The translations under genes were made by a program, and so were the position numbers. Positions 1-9,284 of a DNA stretch of 64,000 nucleotides are shown one piece after another. The stretch is from Oscillospiraceae bacterium (GTDB lineage Bacteria > Bacillota > Clostridia > Oscillospirales > Oscillospiraceae): assembly GCA_015067545.1 (NCBI GenBank), contig SVMG01000002.1:124001-188000 (forward strand), read 5' to 3'. Positions within the stretch are counted from its first letter, which is position 1. Each line of letters begins with the position of its first letter. The notes beneath the pieces are model-generated. The model saw nothing but the letters and a program-made list of their open reading frames with translations. It did no database searches and was not told where the DNA came from.

Positions 1-31
1 TGTTTTGAAGATGGATGTTTGAAGCTAACAT
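1..31 (-). CDS. Possible start of a truncated CDS at the left edge
   Basis: An ATG on the minus strand at 31-29 is preceded by an AAGGA-type ribosome site and opens a frame that continues to the window edge (about ten codons, beginning MLAS). It would be the next gene of the polysaccharide locus after the flippase. Too little is visible to name a product, and the start itself is uncertain. Confidence 0.3.
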   Translation of the reverse strand, partial: MLASNIHLQN

Positions 32-123
32 GATTCCTTATATTCCTTTTCAATAATTAATCTTGTCTTAATTAAGCCTTCAAGCGTTGTGCATTTACCG
101 TTGCCATTGGTGTTGAACACATC
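32..123. other. Short intergenic stretch, AT-rich
   Basis: The gap between the flippase stop and the next possible start is AT-rich and includes a small palindrome (CTTAATTAAG). I see no convincing promoter or terminator in it. Confidence 0.3.
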
Positions 124-1623
124 CTACTTAATATTTTTGATCAAATTTTTATTTGTTAATAAAGTTACTGCTCCATATACCAAGGCCACTACAATACATA
201 CAACAAGAGCTAATGCCAACAATTGTACATAGTTTGTTACATTGAAAATAAAATAGGGTTTAATAAGTAGGATCACAACAAAAACGATAGTATTAATAAC
301 GAGTCGCTTGTATTCGCACCATGGACTTCTTTGTAGAATTACCCTATTCGCATAAATAATAATATCGTTCATTCGATATGCCAATGCAGTAATCGTTCCA
401 ATCAAAACACCATAAATACCAATCCAATTTACAAGGATCACAGATGTTGTAATGTTGATTATCGCTTCCAGAATACTACGATATTTCGTTTTATCTGCAT
501 GTCCAGTAACCGTAATCAATCGGGCTGCTACTGCTCGAACCCCTGACATCAAATTAATGATAACAAACAAAATTGGAAGACCCGACATCATATAATTCGC
601 ATCTGCGACGCCTTTTGTATACAAGGACATAAATGGCGTAATCATGATATATGCCGCTGTCATTACAGTAAAAACGATTCCTGAATATAGTGCACTGTAT
701 CGATCATACAATGCCAGAAACTTTTGTCGATCTTTATAAAAGTTCTGCCCCAACAGGAAGCCCAAACCTGCATTTGCGGTGTTTACCATTGTGTTCAGTG
801 CACCAAAAACTAAATTATAGACACTGTAGACGCTTGCTAAAGCAAAGCTGCAAAAGGTCGAAATTAAAAATACATCTGTTCCCGAAAAAATTGTAGCAGA
901 TATTTCGTGTACAACAAATGCTCCTCTCTCCTGCAGAGAATCGTATGCTCTTGTTTTGGTTGGTTTCAACCATGGATATTGCCTTCTGCAAAGCAGCAGT
1001 ACTGCGGGAATCTTGATCAAAGAAACCACTACAAATCCTGCTTGCACCCAAACAACATTACATCCTGCGGATACCAAAATAATTTTCGTGATTGACATAC
1101 CAACGCTGATTACGAACGATATTGCATCTACAAAATAGTTCTTTCCATCCGCAATCAAAAGTTGCATATATGCAGACGAACAATAATACGTCAGGCAATT
1201 ACCCGCGCCTTGTAGTATAATCACCAGGAAAATAGTCTGTCGGTCCACAGAGGAGTGCGACACTAACGGATATAGTATCGCAAAGCCCATAACGCCTAGT
1301 GTGTAAAAGATCGTTACTTTTCTAAAATAAGCTTTTGTTTGTCCAATTAAAATATTGATCTGTTCTTGATTCTGTTGATCCAACGGCTTGTATAGGGCAT
1401 TTATTGACGCAGTTCCAATACCCGCTTCTAACAACGCTAAATATCCAAAAATCTGCGTAATCGTTGATAGCAAGCCGTTTACCTCTGAGCCATAAGACAC
1501 AATAAAAAGCCTGGGAATAATAATATTGAGTAGCATTAGTACAATTTTTGTACCAAAACTAATGACTACATTTCTAACCACAAGGTTCCCTTTTCCTTGG
1601 ATGCGCAAAAAGCTACGACTCAT
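124..1623 (-). CDS. Wzx-like polysaccharide flippase (MATE/MVF fold)
   Basis: A 499-residue, very hydrophobic protein with about 12-14 predicted membrane helices spread over its whole length, as in oligosaccharide-repeat-unit flippases of the MVF superfamily. It would move the undecaprenyl-linked unit made by this locus across the membrane. I start it at 1623 (MSRSFLRIQG) because that ATG has a GGAG seven bases upstream. The upstream ATG at 1653 has no ribosome site and would lengthen the overlap with the preceding glycosyltransferase from 11 to 41 bases. Assignment is by hydropathy, length and position beside a polymerase and glycosyltransferases; the exact substrate is unknown. Confidence 0.85.
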   Translation of the reverse strand: MSRSFLRIQGKGNLVVRNVVISFGTKIVLMLLNIIIPRLFIVSYGSEVNGLLSTITQIFGYLALLEAGIGTASINALYKPLDQQNQEQINILIGQTKAYFRKVTIFYTLGVMGFAILYPLVSHSSVDRQTIFLVIILQGAGNCLTYYCSSAYMQLLIADGKNYFVDAISFVISVGMSITKIILVSAGCNVVWVQAGFVVVSLIKIPAVLLLCRRQYPWLKPTKTRAYDSLQERGAFVVHEISATIFSGTDVFLISTFCSFALASVYSVYNLVFGALNTMVNTANAGLGFLLGQNFYKDRQKFLALYDRYSALYSGIVFTVMTAAYIMITPFMSLYTKGVADANYMMSGLPILFVIINLMSGVRAVAARLITVTGHADKTKYRSILEAIINITTSVILVNWIGIYGVLIGTITALAYRMNDIIIYANRVILQRSPWCEYKRLVINTIVFVVILLIKPYFIFNVTNYVQLLALALVVCIVVALVYGAVTLLTNKNLIKNIK

Positions 1624-2698
1624 AAATTGCTCCAATTTTTCTTGCAAACTCATTAGGGGATAGAGATTTCAGTCTTATCTGTACTGCAGGCCAATCAACA
1701 TCATGCTCTTTAAGGATTTCTTCTACCCACGCCTCTACATCGTCGTATGGCAGATGCAATGCACCGCCAAGGTTGGCATCTTTAGGCACATGCTCAGACA
1801 TCAAGCACAGAATCCCTGCGGCTTGGGATTCCAATGCCACCAATGGTAATCCTTCACTGCGTGATGGCAGTAATGTGTAATCCATTGTACCAAACGCTTG
1901 GCGCTTATCCACATTGGACGGCAGAAAATGTACACAACCCCCAAGTTTCTCCGTCTCAATACATTCTATTAAACGGGCATAATATCCCTCGTCGACAACA
2001 TAGCCGATGAGTGTCAAATGCGCATTCACACCATGGTTGCGCAGTGCTTGCAGCAACCGCACAGAGAACATCTGATTCTTATTCTCATTCATGTAGCCAA
2101 TCTGCAACAGATTGACTTCCTCATGCAGCCTTTGTTCTATTTTTGCATAATAGGTGGTATCAACAGGGTTTAACACATTTTGAAACTGATCGTCTAAAAA
2201 CAGCGTTTCACCCGCCAGTTGAGAACAAGCCAGCTTCTCCGTTGCGCATTTTTGTATTTGTTTTCTACAGTAATCAAAATAGCTTCTCCGGAAAATATTG
2301 ACTCCTACATTCCGATATGTACCGTGCGCATGGGAAATCCGGCAAGGAATCTTCATTTCCTTTGCTACCTGTAAGCAGATTCCCGCCTCCACGCCGCAAT
2401 GACAATGCATCGCCACATAGCTTTGGCCTTTCAGTATCCTCTGTAACGCCTTGTAGATTTGTGCACCACGGAGCGAATATTGCGCTTTATGCGCATCGCA
2501 GTCAATCAAGCTAAGTCGATGGATCAATCCTCCATACTGTTGAAACTCTTTATCAAAATGACCCGACTTATCTGAGAACTGCACCAAATCGAATATATAG
2601 CGCTCATGTAATTGACGCACCAGCGTCATGATAACATTCGGAACGCCTGCATTCTGCATATCTGTTCCAACAACTAACAGAATTCGTTTTTCGCTCAT
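1613..2698 (-). CDS. GT4-family glycosyltransferase
   Basis: A 361-residue GT-B fold glycosyltransferase. The N-terminal half has the usual opening (ILLVVGTDMQNAGVPNVI) and the C-terminal half has the EGLPLVALE motif of the GT4 acidic nucleotide-sugar site. It probably adds one sugar to the lipid-linked repeat unit on the cytoplasmic side. I start at 2698 (MSEKRILL), not at the upstream in-frame 2716, because the hydrophobic first strand begins directly after it. It overlaps the flippase by 11 bases and the polymerase reading frame by 95 bases (see the G-tract finding). Donor and acceptor sugars cannot be read from the sequence. Confidence 0.85.
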   Translation of the reverse strand: MSEKRILLVVGTDMQNAGVPNVIMTLVRQLHERYIFDLVQFSDKSGHFDKEFQQYGGLIHRLSLIDCDAHKAQYSLRGAQIYKALQRILKGQSYVAMHCHCGVEAGICLQVAKEMKIPCRISHAHGTYRNVGVNIFRRSYFDYCRKQIQKCATEKLACSQLAGETLFLDDQFQNVLNPVDTTYYAKIEQRLHEEVNLLQIGYMNENKNQMFSVRLLQALRNHGVNAHLTLIGYVVDEGYYARLIECIETEKLGGCVHFLPSNVDKRQAFGTMDYTLLPSRSEGLPLVALESQAAGILCLMSEHVPKDANLGGALHLPYDDVEAWVEEILKEHDVDWPAVQIRLKSLSPNEFARKIGAIYES

Positions 2699-4022
2699 TG
2701 ATTGAACCACCCCCACCTAATTGTTTTGGTTCGGGACGAATGCTTGCTATTTTTTGAATGTGCTCTGTTTGAGGAATTCCAACAAATACGATGACCATCA
2801 CCATCGCAAACACCTTGTCTCTTAATCGAAACAACTGTGTAGATTGCGAAACAATTACAAAGATGATTAACGGAAAATAATTGACCATTCGTGTTTTGAT
2901 GGAGGATGCGTGTTTCACAGTAGCTTTAACCAATACAGAGATCATTGCAATTGTGCCCACTAACCCCCAGCAGGTCATCGCTTCAATGATTGATGCGTGA
3001 GGAGAAGCGCCAATACCTGTCTTCTCTCCCACATTTTGCATGCCTACACCTACGAGCAACGCCTTCATATCCTGCATCAAGTACGCAAAATATTTTTGTG
3101 CACCTGATAAACGGCCGGTAGTAACATCGCCCTCTGCTCGGGCGATAATATTCTCAAGATAATCCGGATAAATTTGCATAACCGCATAGCATCCCAGCGC
3201 AACGAACAGCAGAAAGGTCACGCGTTTTTTGAAAGCTTTTGAAGAACTCCAGGAACCGGCAAACAGGAATACCAGCAATACCATCACAGCAAGCATGATG
3301 ATGAAGGTTTTGGACAGGGTCATCGTTCCGGCAATCAGCGCGATTGCTGCCGTAAAATAGTATTTTCTTTTCTTATAGCCAAGCAAGAACAGGGATACAC
3401 ATAATACAATGACCAGCAAACAGCTCTGGCCCACCAGATTAGGGTCCGCTGCCATGGTCAAATCAACTCCGAGCTGGGCGCTATACCCGAATCGGTATGA
3501 GCCGTCCCAGAACACCGTGATATCTCCATTCTCAAAAATCAGCGTTTCAACAAAAATGTGAACAATACAGAACACTGTTCCAAACATAAAGCTATCTGCC
3601 ATGCGGAGTCTCGCCTGCGCATCATAATCCATAAAGGCAATATAAAACAGCAAGGCGTACGCCATCACATAGCGAAGATACTCCATTAGATTATCCTCAG
3701 GCCTGAACAACAAATGTACCAGCTCATAAAGAACAAAAACTAAAACAGCAATAATCGTTGTCACCTTGATCTTTTGTCTTGATTTCAGTAGCAACGTCAG
3801 CAAGCACGCTATCGCAATATAGGTGGTCTGAATGCCCGTGCCCATCATAGAAAATCCCACAATATATGCAGCAATATCCATCGGTTCCAGTATAAAAGGC
3901 ATTATCATTGCGATTCCGAGAATAATGTGGTCCGGAATCATATTGGCACCAAACGCATTCAATAACAGGGCTGCAAAAACAACGCCTTGCGCGATCCGAA
4001 GCCTTCTATTCGTTTTAAGCAT
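2604..4022 (-). CDS. O-antigen ligase/polymerase-like membrane protein (Wzy/RfaL type)
   Basis: A 472-residue polytopic membrane protein with ten or more hydrophobic segments and a large extracytoplasmic loop near the middle, the usual shape of Wzy polymerases and O-antigen ligases. It is the only polymerase candidate in the locus. Its start overlaps the stop of the upstream glycosyltransferase by 8 bases. The last 30 or so residues (after about residue 440) are not membrane-like: they are the out-of-frame reading of the next gene's N-terminus. A run of five G on the minus strand (2714-2710) lies just before this point, and one extra G would give a TGA overlapping the next ATG. The true C-terminus may therefore be near 2695. 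Confidence 0.8.
   Translation of the reverse strand: MLKTNRRLRIAQGVVFAALLLNAFGANMIPDHIILGIAMIMPFILEPMDIAAYIVGFSMMGTGIQTTYIAIACLLTLLLKSRQKIKVTTIIAVLVFVLYELVHLLFRPEDNLMEYLRYVMAYALLFYIAFMDYDAQARLRMADSFMFGTVFCIVHIFVETLIFENGDITVFWDGSYRFGYSAQLGVDLTMAADPNLVGQSCLLVIVLCVSLFLLGYKKRKYYFTAAIALIAGTMTLSKTFIIMLAVMVLLVFLFAGSWSSSKAFKKRVTFLLFVALGCYAVMQIYPDYLENIIARAEGDVTTGRLSGAQKYFAYLMQDMKALLVGVGMQNVGEKTGIGASPHASIIEAMTCWGLVGTIAMISVLVKATVKHASSIKTRMVNYFPLIIFVIVSQSTQLFRLRDKVFAMVMVIVFVGIPQTEHIQKIASIRPEPKQLGGGGSINERKTNSVSCWNRYAECRRSECYHDAGASIT
2710..2714 (-). other. G-tract at the polymerase/glycosyltransferase junction
   Basis: Five consecutive G on the minus strand inside GGTGGGGGTGG. One extra G makes the polymerase frame stop at a TGA overlapping the glycosyltransferase ATG (ATGA). 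One fewer G would fuse the two proteins in frame. As given, the polymerase frame runs 95 bases into the next gene. Confidence 0.6.
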
Positions 4023-5100
4023 CGCCTTTCACCTTCCCTGCGCATAAAGCGGCGTATATTTTTTCGTATTCCTTTGCCATATTTTCTGCAGAGTAATCCT
4101 GCACAATCCGCAAGGATGCCTTACTCATTGTTGCTTTTTCTTCTTCACTTGATTGATAGCACTTTGAAATTGCTTGAAACAATCCATCCTCATCTCCAGC
4201 GGAAACAAGCATGCCATTGTCCTTCACTACATCAGCCAAGCCACCAACATTGGTAGATACCACAGGCAAACCGGCAGCCATTGCCTCCAGAACAGACAGG
4301 GGCATTGCTTCCCGAAAAGATGTCTGCACATATAGATCGCTCACAGCGTAATAATCCTCTGTGTTTGCCACATTGCCGGTAAATGTAACAGCATCACAAA
4401 CGCCCAGTTCTTTTGCCAGATCCTTTAATTTCTCATGATTCGGACCGTCGCCCAATAAGAGCAATTTGGTCTCCGGCGCGTTTCTGTGAAATTTCGCAAA
4501 AGAGCGAAGGAGCATTGCCTGATTCTTGTTTTCGTCATGCCGCGCAACATTGATCAGTGTAAAATAATCGTGTTCTTTGCGGCCAAAACGATTCAGATCA
4601 ATGCCGTTATTAACAAACTGGCATTTTTCTAATGGCAATTCAAAATGTTCCCGCAATAGTTTTTGGTTCTCCTGTGATACAGCAACCATCCTTACTCGCG
4701 GGAAATGCATTGCTAGCCGGACCAATGTATTAATTTTCTTTGTAAACGCTTTTTCGGGCCGTGTATGGATTGTGATTACCACGGGTTTTCGAAAGAGTAT
4801 ACCACAGATGGCACCAAAAGCAGCCCCTCCTAGATGCGCATGAACCACATCTGCATTTGTTTTTCTAATAGCCTTTATGATCAGCCAAATTGCCTTTGGC
4901 GTGATGCTTCCGGTTTGACCCAAATAGGTAACTGCAAAATCTTTTTCTACCCGTTGGGCCAGAGCAGTATCCATGCGTTCCATATAGCACAGAATATAAG
5001 GTTCAAAATGTGCTTTTTGCGCATTTTTCGCCAGTTCGTATACCATGTGTTCCGCACCGCCCATAGACAATGTGGGCAGGAGCATTGTTACTTTCTTCAT
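4015..5100 (-). CDS. GT4-family glycosyltransferase
   Basis: A 361-residue GT-B enzyme. The N-terminus reads MLLPTLSMGGAEHMVYEL, where the GGAE turn is typical of GT4 enzymes acting on lipid-linked or surface glycans. The C-terminal half has EAMPLSVLEAMAAGLPVVST, the E-x7-E nucleotide-sugar motif. It likely extends the repeat unit of this locus. The gene follows the 359-residue glycosyltransferase by 25 bases and overlaps the polymerase start by 8, so it belongs to the same transcript. Sugar specificity is not visible. Confidence 0.87.
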   Translation of the reverse strand: MKKVTMLLPTLSMGGAEHMVYELAKNAQKAHFEPYILCYMERMDTALAQRVEKDFAVTYLGQTGSITPKAIWLIIKAIRKTNADVVHAHLGGAAFGAICGILFRKPVVITIHTRPEKAFTKKINTLVRLAMHFPRVRMVAVSQENQKLLREHFELPLEKCQFVNNGIDLNRFGRKEHDYFTLINVARHDENKNQAMLLRSFAKFHRNAPETKLLLLGDGPNHEKLKDLAKELGVCDAVTFTGNVANTEDYYAVSDLYVQTSFREAMPLSVLEAMAAGLPVVSTNVGGLADVVKDNGMLVSAGDEDGLFQAISKCYQSSEEEKATMSKASLRIVQDYSAENMAKEYEKIYAALCAGKVKGDA

Positions 5101-5125
5101 CGCAAATCAATCCACTTACTATTAC

Positions 5126-6205
5126 TTAATTTCCATTTGCTACTTTTTGCACATATTCCTTCCATAGTTTAAAGACCTTTTCCGGTCTGAAGGATTGTGC
5201 ATCCAGTTTTGCTTGTTCCCCAAGTTTTTCGGCTTTCTTCGGTTCGGCAAGCAAAGAATCCAGAGCATTTGCCAATGCCTGCTCATCTCCAACAGGAATC
5301 AACAGGCCATTTTCTCCATGCCGAATTACCATAGCCGGACCACCACAGGGGCAGTCTGTAGAAATGCTCGGCACTCCCACCGCCATTGCTTCCAAAAGCG
5401 CATTGGGCATACCTTCATAATCAGACGGAAGTACGAACACTCCCGCATTTCCCAAAATCTGCGGTACTTGGGATGTAGCACCCATCAAATAGATGCGTTG
5501 CTCCATGCCCAGGCTTTGAATCAGTTGCTCCAAATGAGTTTGCAATTCACCTTGCCCATAAATACGCAGATTCCAGCCCGGATACTTATCTGCGATGCCA
5601 GCAAAAGCCCGTACCAACATCGCCTGATTTTTCTGTCCGGTCAAACGGCCAAGCGTCACAATGTTTTTTCCGCCCTGCCGCTTTACATTATAAAAAGCTT
5701 CAGCCACTGCATTCATGATGATAGCCGATTTTTTGCGCAATCGTTTGGGAAACCAGGCTTTCGCCTGTTCCGTCTGAAAAATGCAACCATCCGCCACAGG
5801 TAAAATGCACTTGCCCACCAGACGTCCCAGTTTCCCTGCATATTCCTTATTGGGATTATTGCGTACCGATATGATTGTCTTTGTGGGCAGCCCAATGGTT
5901 GCCAAAAGCATCCGAAAGTTGGGTTCAGCCATGAAGGAAATCGCCACATCCGGTTTTTCTTCCTTGCAAATTTTCCGCAGCTTGCGGATACGAGAAAGGT
6001 TACGTGCTATTCTGCTCTGACAGATTTCCTCTTGTTCAAGGGAAAGACGCATGACCTTTTCATCCACTGGATATTCCCATTGATCTACAAAAGATGTGAC
6101 CAGTACAACATTGTGACCTAAATTGGCAAATTGCTTGGTCAGGTTAATCATAACGCGCTCTGCTCCACCGTCATGGATTGCATTTATGTAAAACAATAGG
6201 TTCAT
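5126..6205 (-). CDS. GT4-family glycosyltransferase
   Basis: A 359-residue GT-B glycosyltransferase beginning MNLLFYINAIHDGGAERVM, with the EGMPNALLEAMAVGVP motif in the C-terminal domain followed by a CPCGGP turn seen in the AmsD/PglH-like branch of GT4. I choose 6205 rather than the ATG at 6220 because the sequence between them is itself the ribosome site (AAAGGA, six bases before the second ATG). It sits within the run of minus-strand glycosyltransferases, 28 bases after the deacetylase stop. Confidence 0.87.
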   Translation of the reverse strand: MNLLFYINAIHDGGAERVMINLTKQFANLGHNVVLVTSFVDQWEYPVDEKVMRLSLEQEEICQSRIARNLSRIRKLRKICKEEKPDVAISFMAEPNFRMLLATIGLPTKTIISVRNNPNKEYAGKLGRLVGKCILPVADGCIFQTEQAKAWFPKRLRKKSAIIMNAVAEAFYNVKRQGGKNIVTLGRLTGQKNQAMLVRAFAGIADKYPGWNLRIYGQGELQTHLEQLIQSLGMEQRIYLMGATSQVPQILGNAGVFVLPSDYEGMPNALLEAMAVGVPSISTDCPCGGPAMVIRHGENGLLIPVGDEQALANALDSLLAEPKKAEKLGEQAKLDAQSFRPEKVFKLWKEYVQKVANGN

Positions 6206-6233
6206 ACTTTTTCCTTTCAATGTTAAAAAACGG

Positions 6234-6950
6234 TTATCTGATCCGTTTTATCAGAAAATATAATTTCCCCAGAACCTTATCCAAAGCGCTTTTGCTTCTG
6301 CTTGTAGCTTCTTGGGGGAATGACACAAACTGACTGTGATTCTTGCGCAAAAAGGCTTCCAGCCCATCAAAACCAGCCTGCCTCATTTGGTTGGGATGGT
6401 AGCAAAGGGTCGTAACTGCAAACGGTAATTTTCTAGCCTTACCAGATTGCTGAGGTACGAACACAAATCCACTTTCCTTGTACGGTTTTGTTGCAACGGT
6501 ATCACTGATAATGCGGATATTGCTCTCCACTCTCAAAGCTTGCAGCGTATTCTCGTCAAAGGTGTGAGAGGGCGCAAAGAAGATCTCTGGTTCAATGCCG
6601 TGCTCTCGAAAAATTGCTACACCGTTACGGATTTTCTCCCGTTGAATATCCAATGGTTCTCCTGCAAATTCCGAACGTTGATGAATGGGATTAATGCCTC
6701 CACATTGTGTGCTGTAAACATGGTTATATCCATGTAATGCAATTGACCAACCTTTGCTCTGCCAAATCTTGACCCGTTTCCAAAAGTCCGGATCTTCATG
6801 GTATTGTTCCATCATTGGGTCTTCACAATGAGGAATAATGCCCACCAGAGGCTTAATGCCATATCGGTCAAGCAATTTCTCCATGATATTCCATTTTTCC
6901 ACATCCCGTTTTTCACAGGCATCATCTAATCGCAAAATAAATTTACACAT
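6234..6950 (-). CDS. Polysaccharide deacetylase-like protein (NodB/DUF2334 type)
   Basis: A 238-residue protein starting CKFILRLDDACEKRD. The DD pair is the metal/catalytic aspartate motif of NodB-like and DUF2334 deacetylases, and FFAPSHTFDEN further on supplies the expected histidine region. It has no signal peptide, so it would act inside the cell, perhaps removing an acetyl group from a sugar of the lipid-linked unit. The start overlaps the previous gene's stop by 8 bases, so it is co-transcribed. The family call is firm; the substrate is inferred from context only. Confidence 0.75.
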   Translation of the reverse strand: MCKFILRLDDACEKRDVEKWNIMEKLLDRYGIKPLVGIIPHCEDPMMEQYHEDPDFWKRVKIWQSKGWSIALHGYNHVYSTQCGGINPIHQRSEFAGEPLDIQREKIRNGVAIFREHGIEPEIFFAPSHTFDENTLQALRVESNIRIISDTVATKPYKESGFVFVPQQSGKARKLPFAVTTLCYHPNQMRQAGFDGLEAFLRKNHSQFVSFPQEATSRSKSALDKVLGKLYFLIKRIR

Positions 6951-8046
6951 AAATATCCTTATAAAACTTTGTCAGTTCCTCTGCGCTCTCATGAACATCG
7001 AAGCCAGCAGCTTTGATGTCTTCGATCACAGAAAACCGCTTTCCGGCAACAGCACAAGCACCTTTCACCCAACAATCAACCCCCTGATCGATGGGCAAAT
7101 ATGTAACTGCATTAGATACAGCCACTTCATCGGTAATCTTATCAGATATAAAGCAAGGCAGTCCTGCCGCTTGTGCCTCTACCACCGTGACAGGCAAACC
7201 CTCCCATAATGAGGGAAAAAGAAATACATCCATGGCGCTCAGAATTTGTGGGATGTCATTCCTCCTGCCTGTCATGATTACTTTATCCTCAATTCCCAAC
7301 TGGGCAATCTGGGCTTCAATCCGATTTCTGTATGCGCCTTCTCCAACAATCACTAGAATTGCATTCGGCTGAGACTTTAAAATCTCACAGAAAACTTGCA
7401 AAAGAAATGCATGATTTTTCGGCTCAGTCAATCTCCCAACATGGCCATATACTACGCTATTATCAACGCCCAATTCTTGACGATATGTTTTACGCACTTC
7501 TTCATTTACAACATATTTGCTGCAATCAATGGCATTTTTGATCATTTTGTAATTGGGCTGTTTTAATGCCTTTTTCCCAAAAAGCCATTCTCCGGAAATG
7601 GTAGAACAAGCAAACAAATAGTCACTGGTTTTTCTAAGTGGCAGCTGTAATAGGCTTTTCACATATGACTTTATTCCGCTACCGTTGGAAGTGCTATGGC
7701 TATGAACAATAGTGACTAATCCTAGTTTTTTAGCAATTCCCTGGAACACTACCGCATAGCTTCTGACATGTGAATGAAGGATCTTATATTCCGGATGGTT
7801 AAGTAAGAAATTTTTCCAATGCTTCCGATAGGAAATAAGGTTTTTTGCAGAGGGCTCAGGAAAAACATATATTTGCCCGCCCAGTTTTCTTACCTCATCA
7901 CAATAGGCATCCTCATTTTCTCTGTGAATCACGAAATCAAACTGAACACTGCTTCTATCAATAGCTCTGTATAAATTCATGATCATGGTTTCAGCGCCCC
8001 CTCTATTGAGGCCGCCTATAACCTGCAACACTCTAATTTGTTCCAT
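6943..8046 (-). CDS. GT4-family glycosyltransferase, EpsF-like
   Basis: A 367-residue enzyme. Its opening (VLQVIGGLNRGGAETMIMNL) is very close to what I know of Bacillus EpsF-type enzymes, and the C-terminal half has EGLPVTVVEAQAAGLPCFIS, the GT4 E-x7-E motif. It would act in the cytoplasm on the polyprenyl-linked oligosaccharide. A GGAG lies just before the ATG. It is followed by the deacetylase with an 8-base overlap. The similarity to EpsF is from memory of the family, not an alignment. Confidence 0.87.
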   Translation of the reverse strand: MEQIRVLQVIGGLNRGGAETMIMNLYRAIDRSSVQFDFVIHRENEDAYCDEVRKLGGQIYVFPEPSAKNLISYRKHWKNFLLNHPEYKILHSHVRSYAVVFQGIAKKLGLVTIVHSHSTSNGSGIKSYVKSLLQLPLRKTSDYLFACSTISGEWLFGKKALKQPNYKMIKNAIDCSKYVVNEEVRKTYRQELGVDNSVVYGHVGRLTEPKNHAFLLQVFCEILKSQPNAILVIVGEGAYRNRIEAQIAQLGIEDKVIMTGRRNDIPQILSAMDVFLFPSLWEGLPVTVVEAQAAGLPCFISDKITDEVAVSNAVTYLPIDQGVDCWVKGACAVAGKRFSVIEDIKAAGFDVHESAEELTKFYKDIYV

Positions 8047-8055
8047 AATCTCCGC

Positions 8056-9165
8056 TCATTTTAATCTTGATATCAATTGTCTGTTAATTTCTTCAACATC
8101 GAATTTCTGCTCGGCCAGTTTCCTGGAAGCGACAGCCATTTCTGTAACTGCCTCCGGATGTTCTATCATCCATATCATCTTCTCCGACAAAGCATTTTCA
8201 TCTTTAGAAGGGATCATAAAACCATTTACGCCGTCAATAACTGTTTCCTTGCATCCCGGCGTATCACAAGTAATGATCGGACGCCCGCTGGCGATCGCTT
8301 GTATCGCACACCGGGGCACACCTTCCGGATAGTAGGAAGGGTACACAAAAAATCTGCATGTGCTCATCCAGAAAGGCACATCGTTTGTCGCACCGTGATA
8401 ATTCACAATCCCGGCATCAAGTGCACTTTGTAATAATGCTCCGCAAGAGGCTTCAACACTGGCATCAAGCGGCCCAACGATATCAAATGTGGCATCCGGG
8501 TACTTTTCTTTTACGATCTGTGCCGCTTTAATATATTCCGTGATACCTTTTGAAGGAGTAATTCTGGAAAGAAACAGGAATCTGTTTTCTTTTGGCAGTG
8601 GAGTTGCTTGGTACAGCTCAAGATTGACACCGGAACCGCCTGTTACAAAGCATTTTTCCTCGTCTTTTACGAGATGCTTTTTAACAAAAAGTTCGCGGTC
8701 ATCATTATTTTGAAAGCACACCGCACAGCAACACTTGTAGGCAAAATATAGCATGGGGAATGCCATTAGCCTTGCAACAAAACCCTTGACGCCTGTCATG
8801 CGGAACAGATTTCCACTGCCGTTGACAACGCAAAGTATCTTTTTGGCTCCACCCAGTTTCGCGCCGATTGCCATCGCCGCGTGATTCTTAACGCCATAGA
8901 CAATAACCGTTTCAATATCATTTTGCTTAATGGCTTCTTTTACACTCTTCAGTGAACGTAGTTCAATTACTGGATTTATATTGTTGCGGTTAGCAACAAT
9001 CGGAAGATAGATTGCCGTTTCCTGTGAAAAAAAAGGGTGGATCTCCGAATCCTGCACCGCGCCGCAATAAGGTTGTATCTTTTTGTTCTGTAATTCGTTT
9101 ATAAGCTCAACTCTATCTGTCATCTGAGAGCTTAATGCATTACCTAAAATCGCTACTTTCTCCAT
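8056..9165 (-). CDS. GT4-family glycosyltransferase, PglA/WbnH-like
   Basis: A 369-residue GT-B enzyme with features I associate with the PglA/WbnH branch: GSGVNLELYQ in the linker before the C-terminal domain, then EGVPRCAIQAIASGRPIIT and TPGCKETVIDGVNGF. In that branch the enzyme adds the second sugar (an N-acetylgalactosamine in Campylobacter) onto the lipid-linked priming sugar. The locus also has PglF-, PglE- and PglC-like genes, so a second-sugar role fits. A TATAAT-like hexamer lies in the 119-base gap upstream, but no matching -35 was found. Confidence 0.83.
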   Translation of the reverse strand: MEKVAILGNALSSQMTDRVELINELQNKKIQPYCGAVQDSEIHPFFSQETAIYLPIVANRNNINPVIELRSLKSVKEAIKQNDIETVIVYGVKNHAAMAIGAKLGGAKKILCVVNGSGNLFRMTGVKGFVARLMAFPMLYFAYKCCCAVCFQNNDDRELFVKKHLVKDEEKCFVTGGSGVNLELYQATPLPKENRFLFLSRITPSKGITEYIKAAQIVKEKYPDATFDIVGPLDASVEASCGALLQSALDAGIVNYHGATNDVPFWMSTCRFFVYPSYYPEGVPRCAIQAIASGRPIITCDTPGCKETVIDGVNGFMIPSKDENALSEKMIWMIEHPEAVTEMAVASRKLAEQKFDVEEINRQLISRLK

Positions 9166-9284
9166 TTTCTTTATTCCAATTCAATATTATATATTGCTTG
9201 GTTCTTCTTCAGAATAGAATTAGACACCTGCATTCACATAATTTGTGGTGCTCTTTTAAGTGCATTCATTGGTATAATACTCTT
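9166..9284. other. Intergenic gap inside the polysaccharide locus
   Basis: An AT-rich gap of 119 bases between the DUF362 gene and the PglA-like gene. It contains TATAAT-like hexamers but no complete promoter that I can defend, and no terminator hairpin. Confidence 0.3.

Noticed and set aside
2604..4022. Calling the polymerase a pseudogene because of its odd tail
   Set aside because: The membrane body is intact; only the last ~30 residues are affected, explained by one G-tract base.
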